Origin: Manduca sexta
Lineage: Eukaryota > Arthropoda > Insecta > Lepidoptera > Sphingidae
Assembly: GCF_014839805.1 (NCBI RefSeq)
Contig: NC_051115.1
Span: forward strand, 4,772,600-4,836,599
Length of the DNA stretch: 64,000 nt
Direction: 5' to 3'
A model generated the notes under the pieces. It made no database searches, was not told where the DNA came from, and saw nothing but the letters and a program-made list of their open reading frames with translations. Of the stretch, positions 63,904 through 64,000 are shown in pieces; the stretch's first letter is position 1, and the number at the start of each line of letters is the position of its first letter. The position numbers and the translations under genes are program-made.

Positions 63904-63998
63904 GTCATTTCGTATAGCTGATCCTGGTAACTGATCCTTAAAAAAGGTCTGTGTGATTTTGCTGTTGGCACATGAAAATATGCTTGGGAGATGTCCAA
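62526..63998 (-). CDS. DIRS reverse transcriptase / RNase H, 5' partial
   Basis: 490 codons to the stop; the frame continues upstream outside the window, so the ATG at 63998 is not a true start. RT motifs: MDISQAYFHVP (motif A Asp 2), LPFGLASAPHLF (motif B), VLVYLDDYLLV with catalytic YLDD at 66-69, LEYLGIRW. RNase H residues: Asp 228 in FLATDASDLGWGA, Glu 260 in NKKELYAV, Asp 285 in IQSDNRT, Asp 336 in NLIADRLSRG. The C-terminal PEIDLFASRD...WVFPPPSLLPRIL segment fits the methyltransferase-like region found after RNase H in DIRS elements. All catalytic residues are present. Confidence 0.9.
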   Translation of the reverse strand: MDISQAYFHVPTAKSHRPFLRISYQDQLYEMTCLPFGLASAPHLFSSITCWVAETLRAKGCRVLVYLDDYLLVNQDHSKLCLQAAEAVRHLENLGWKINYEKSILVPTQDLEYLGIRWQTAKNTMSMPIKKMQSLNDILTQYLQKSHINLRQLQSLLGRLNFASFVVPRGRLHSRNIQVFLRYFNKIRPYQRKIIPAKVSKEIRWWRGATSHSSPIHRKPATHFLATDASDLGWGAQVDGTSISGAWSNQQKRWHSNKKELYAVIAAIKTKTAALRNSHVLIQSDNRTLIAYIRKEGGTKSLGLLSLTFNLLQLTDKYNITLSAYYLPGRYNLIADRLSRGKQPAEWHLLPAITAAVFQKWGQPEIDLFASRDTAVVKNYVSIDFKDRSASYIDAFSRTWTYKLAWVFPPPSLLPRILSHLNSATGTYLVVAPEWPRAFWLQDLKSRAIEQPLELQNLSKTLIDITTAQPPPQVETLTLKVWKIGGGVPK

Positions 63999-64000
63999 TT

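Larger units (their letters stand above)
61042..64000 (-). mobile_element. DIRS-type tyrosine-recombinase retrotransposon, 5' part outside window
   Basis: Order on the minus strand: RT, RNase H, methyltransferase-like region, tyrosine recombinase, then a terminal repeat and internal complementary region. DIRS elements replicate by reverse transcription and integrate through a circle using the recombinase instead of a DDE integrase, without target duplications. None is visible at the right terminus (61041/61042). Both frames are open, so the copy looks young. Confidence 0.88.

Overview
The window is a stretch of insect nuclear genome, almost certainly a moth or butterfly (Lepidoptera). This rests on short exons with canonical GT..AG introns, AT-rich non-coding DNA, and a very dense set of tRNA-derived SINEs, Helitron-like elements ending in CTAG, TA-flanked MITEs and hAT-type elements. 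I cannot name the species. There are no bacterial operons, no CRISPR array, and no functional tRNA or rRNA gene that I can support.

Four host genes can be reconstructed exon by exon with consistent splice phases. (1) 594-1147 (+) holds the last two coding exons of an RNF220-type RING E3 ubiquitin ligase; the rest lies left of the window. (2) 5405-7307 (-) is a complete four-exon gene for axonemal dynein light chain 1 (DNAL1, 201 aa). (3) 8244-19273 (+) is a complete seven-exon C2H2 zinc-finger gene (400 aa), divergent from DNAL1 across a gap of about 0.94 kb. (4) 23737-59768 (-) is a large gene of about 24 exons for a secreted six-domain gelsolin (about 932 aa), convergent with the zinc-finger gene. 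A possible extra exon lies upstream of it at 60414-60480 (-).

The right end (61042-64000) is the 3' part of a DIRS-type tyrosine-recombinase retrotransposon on the minus strand: reverse transcriptase/RNase H, an overlapping tyrosine recombinase frame, and a terminal inverted repeat with internal complementary region. Its 5' part runs off the window.

Most remaining sequence is repeats. I separate these families: SINE-A (13 copies), SINE-B (whose internal 95-bp unit has expanded into two tandem arrays), a CRE-containing element with short TIRs, a TA-flanked MITE with CAGGGTC ends, two Helitron-like families with a visible AT target, a MITE with ends like CCCTTATTCATAGACG, two hAT-like elements with 8-bp target duplications, several unclassified interspersed repeats, and three LINE 3' fragments. 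Several insertions sit within 10-60 bp of splice sites of the zinc-finger and gelsolin genes. The points most worth following up are the SINE-B arrays, the insertions abutting splice sites, the hAT element with subterminal AAGACC arrays, and the DIRS terminus with its two overlapping open frames.
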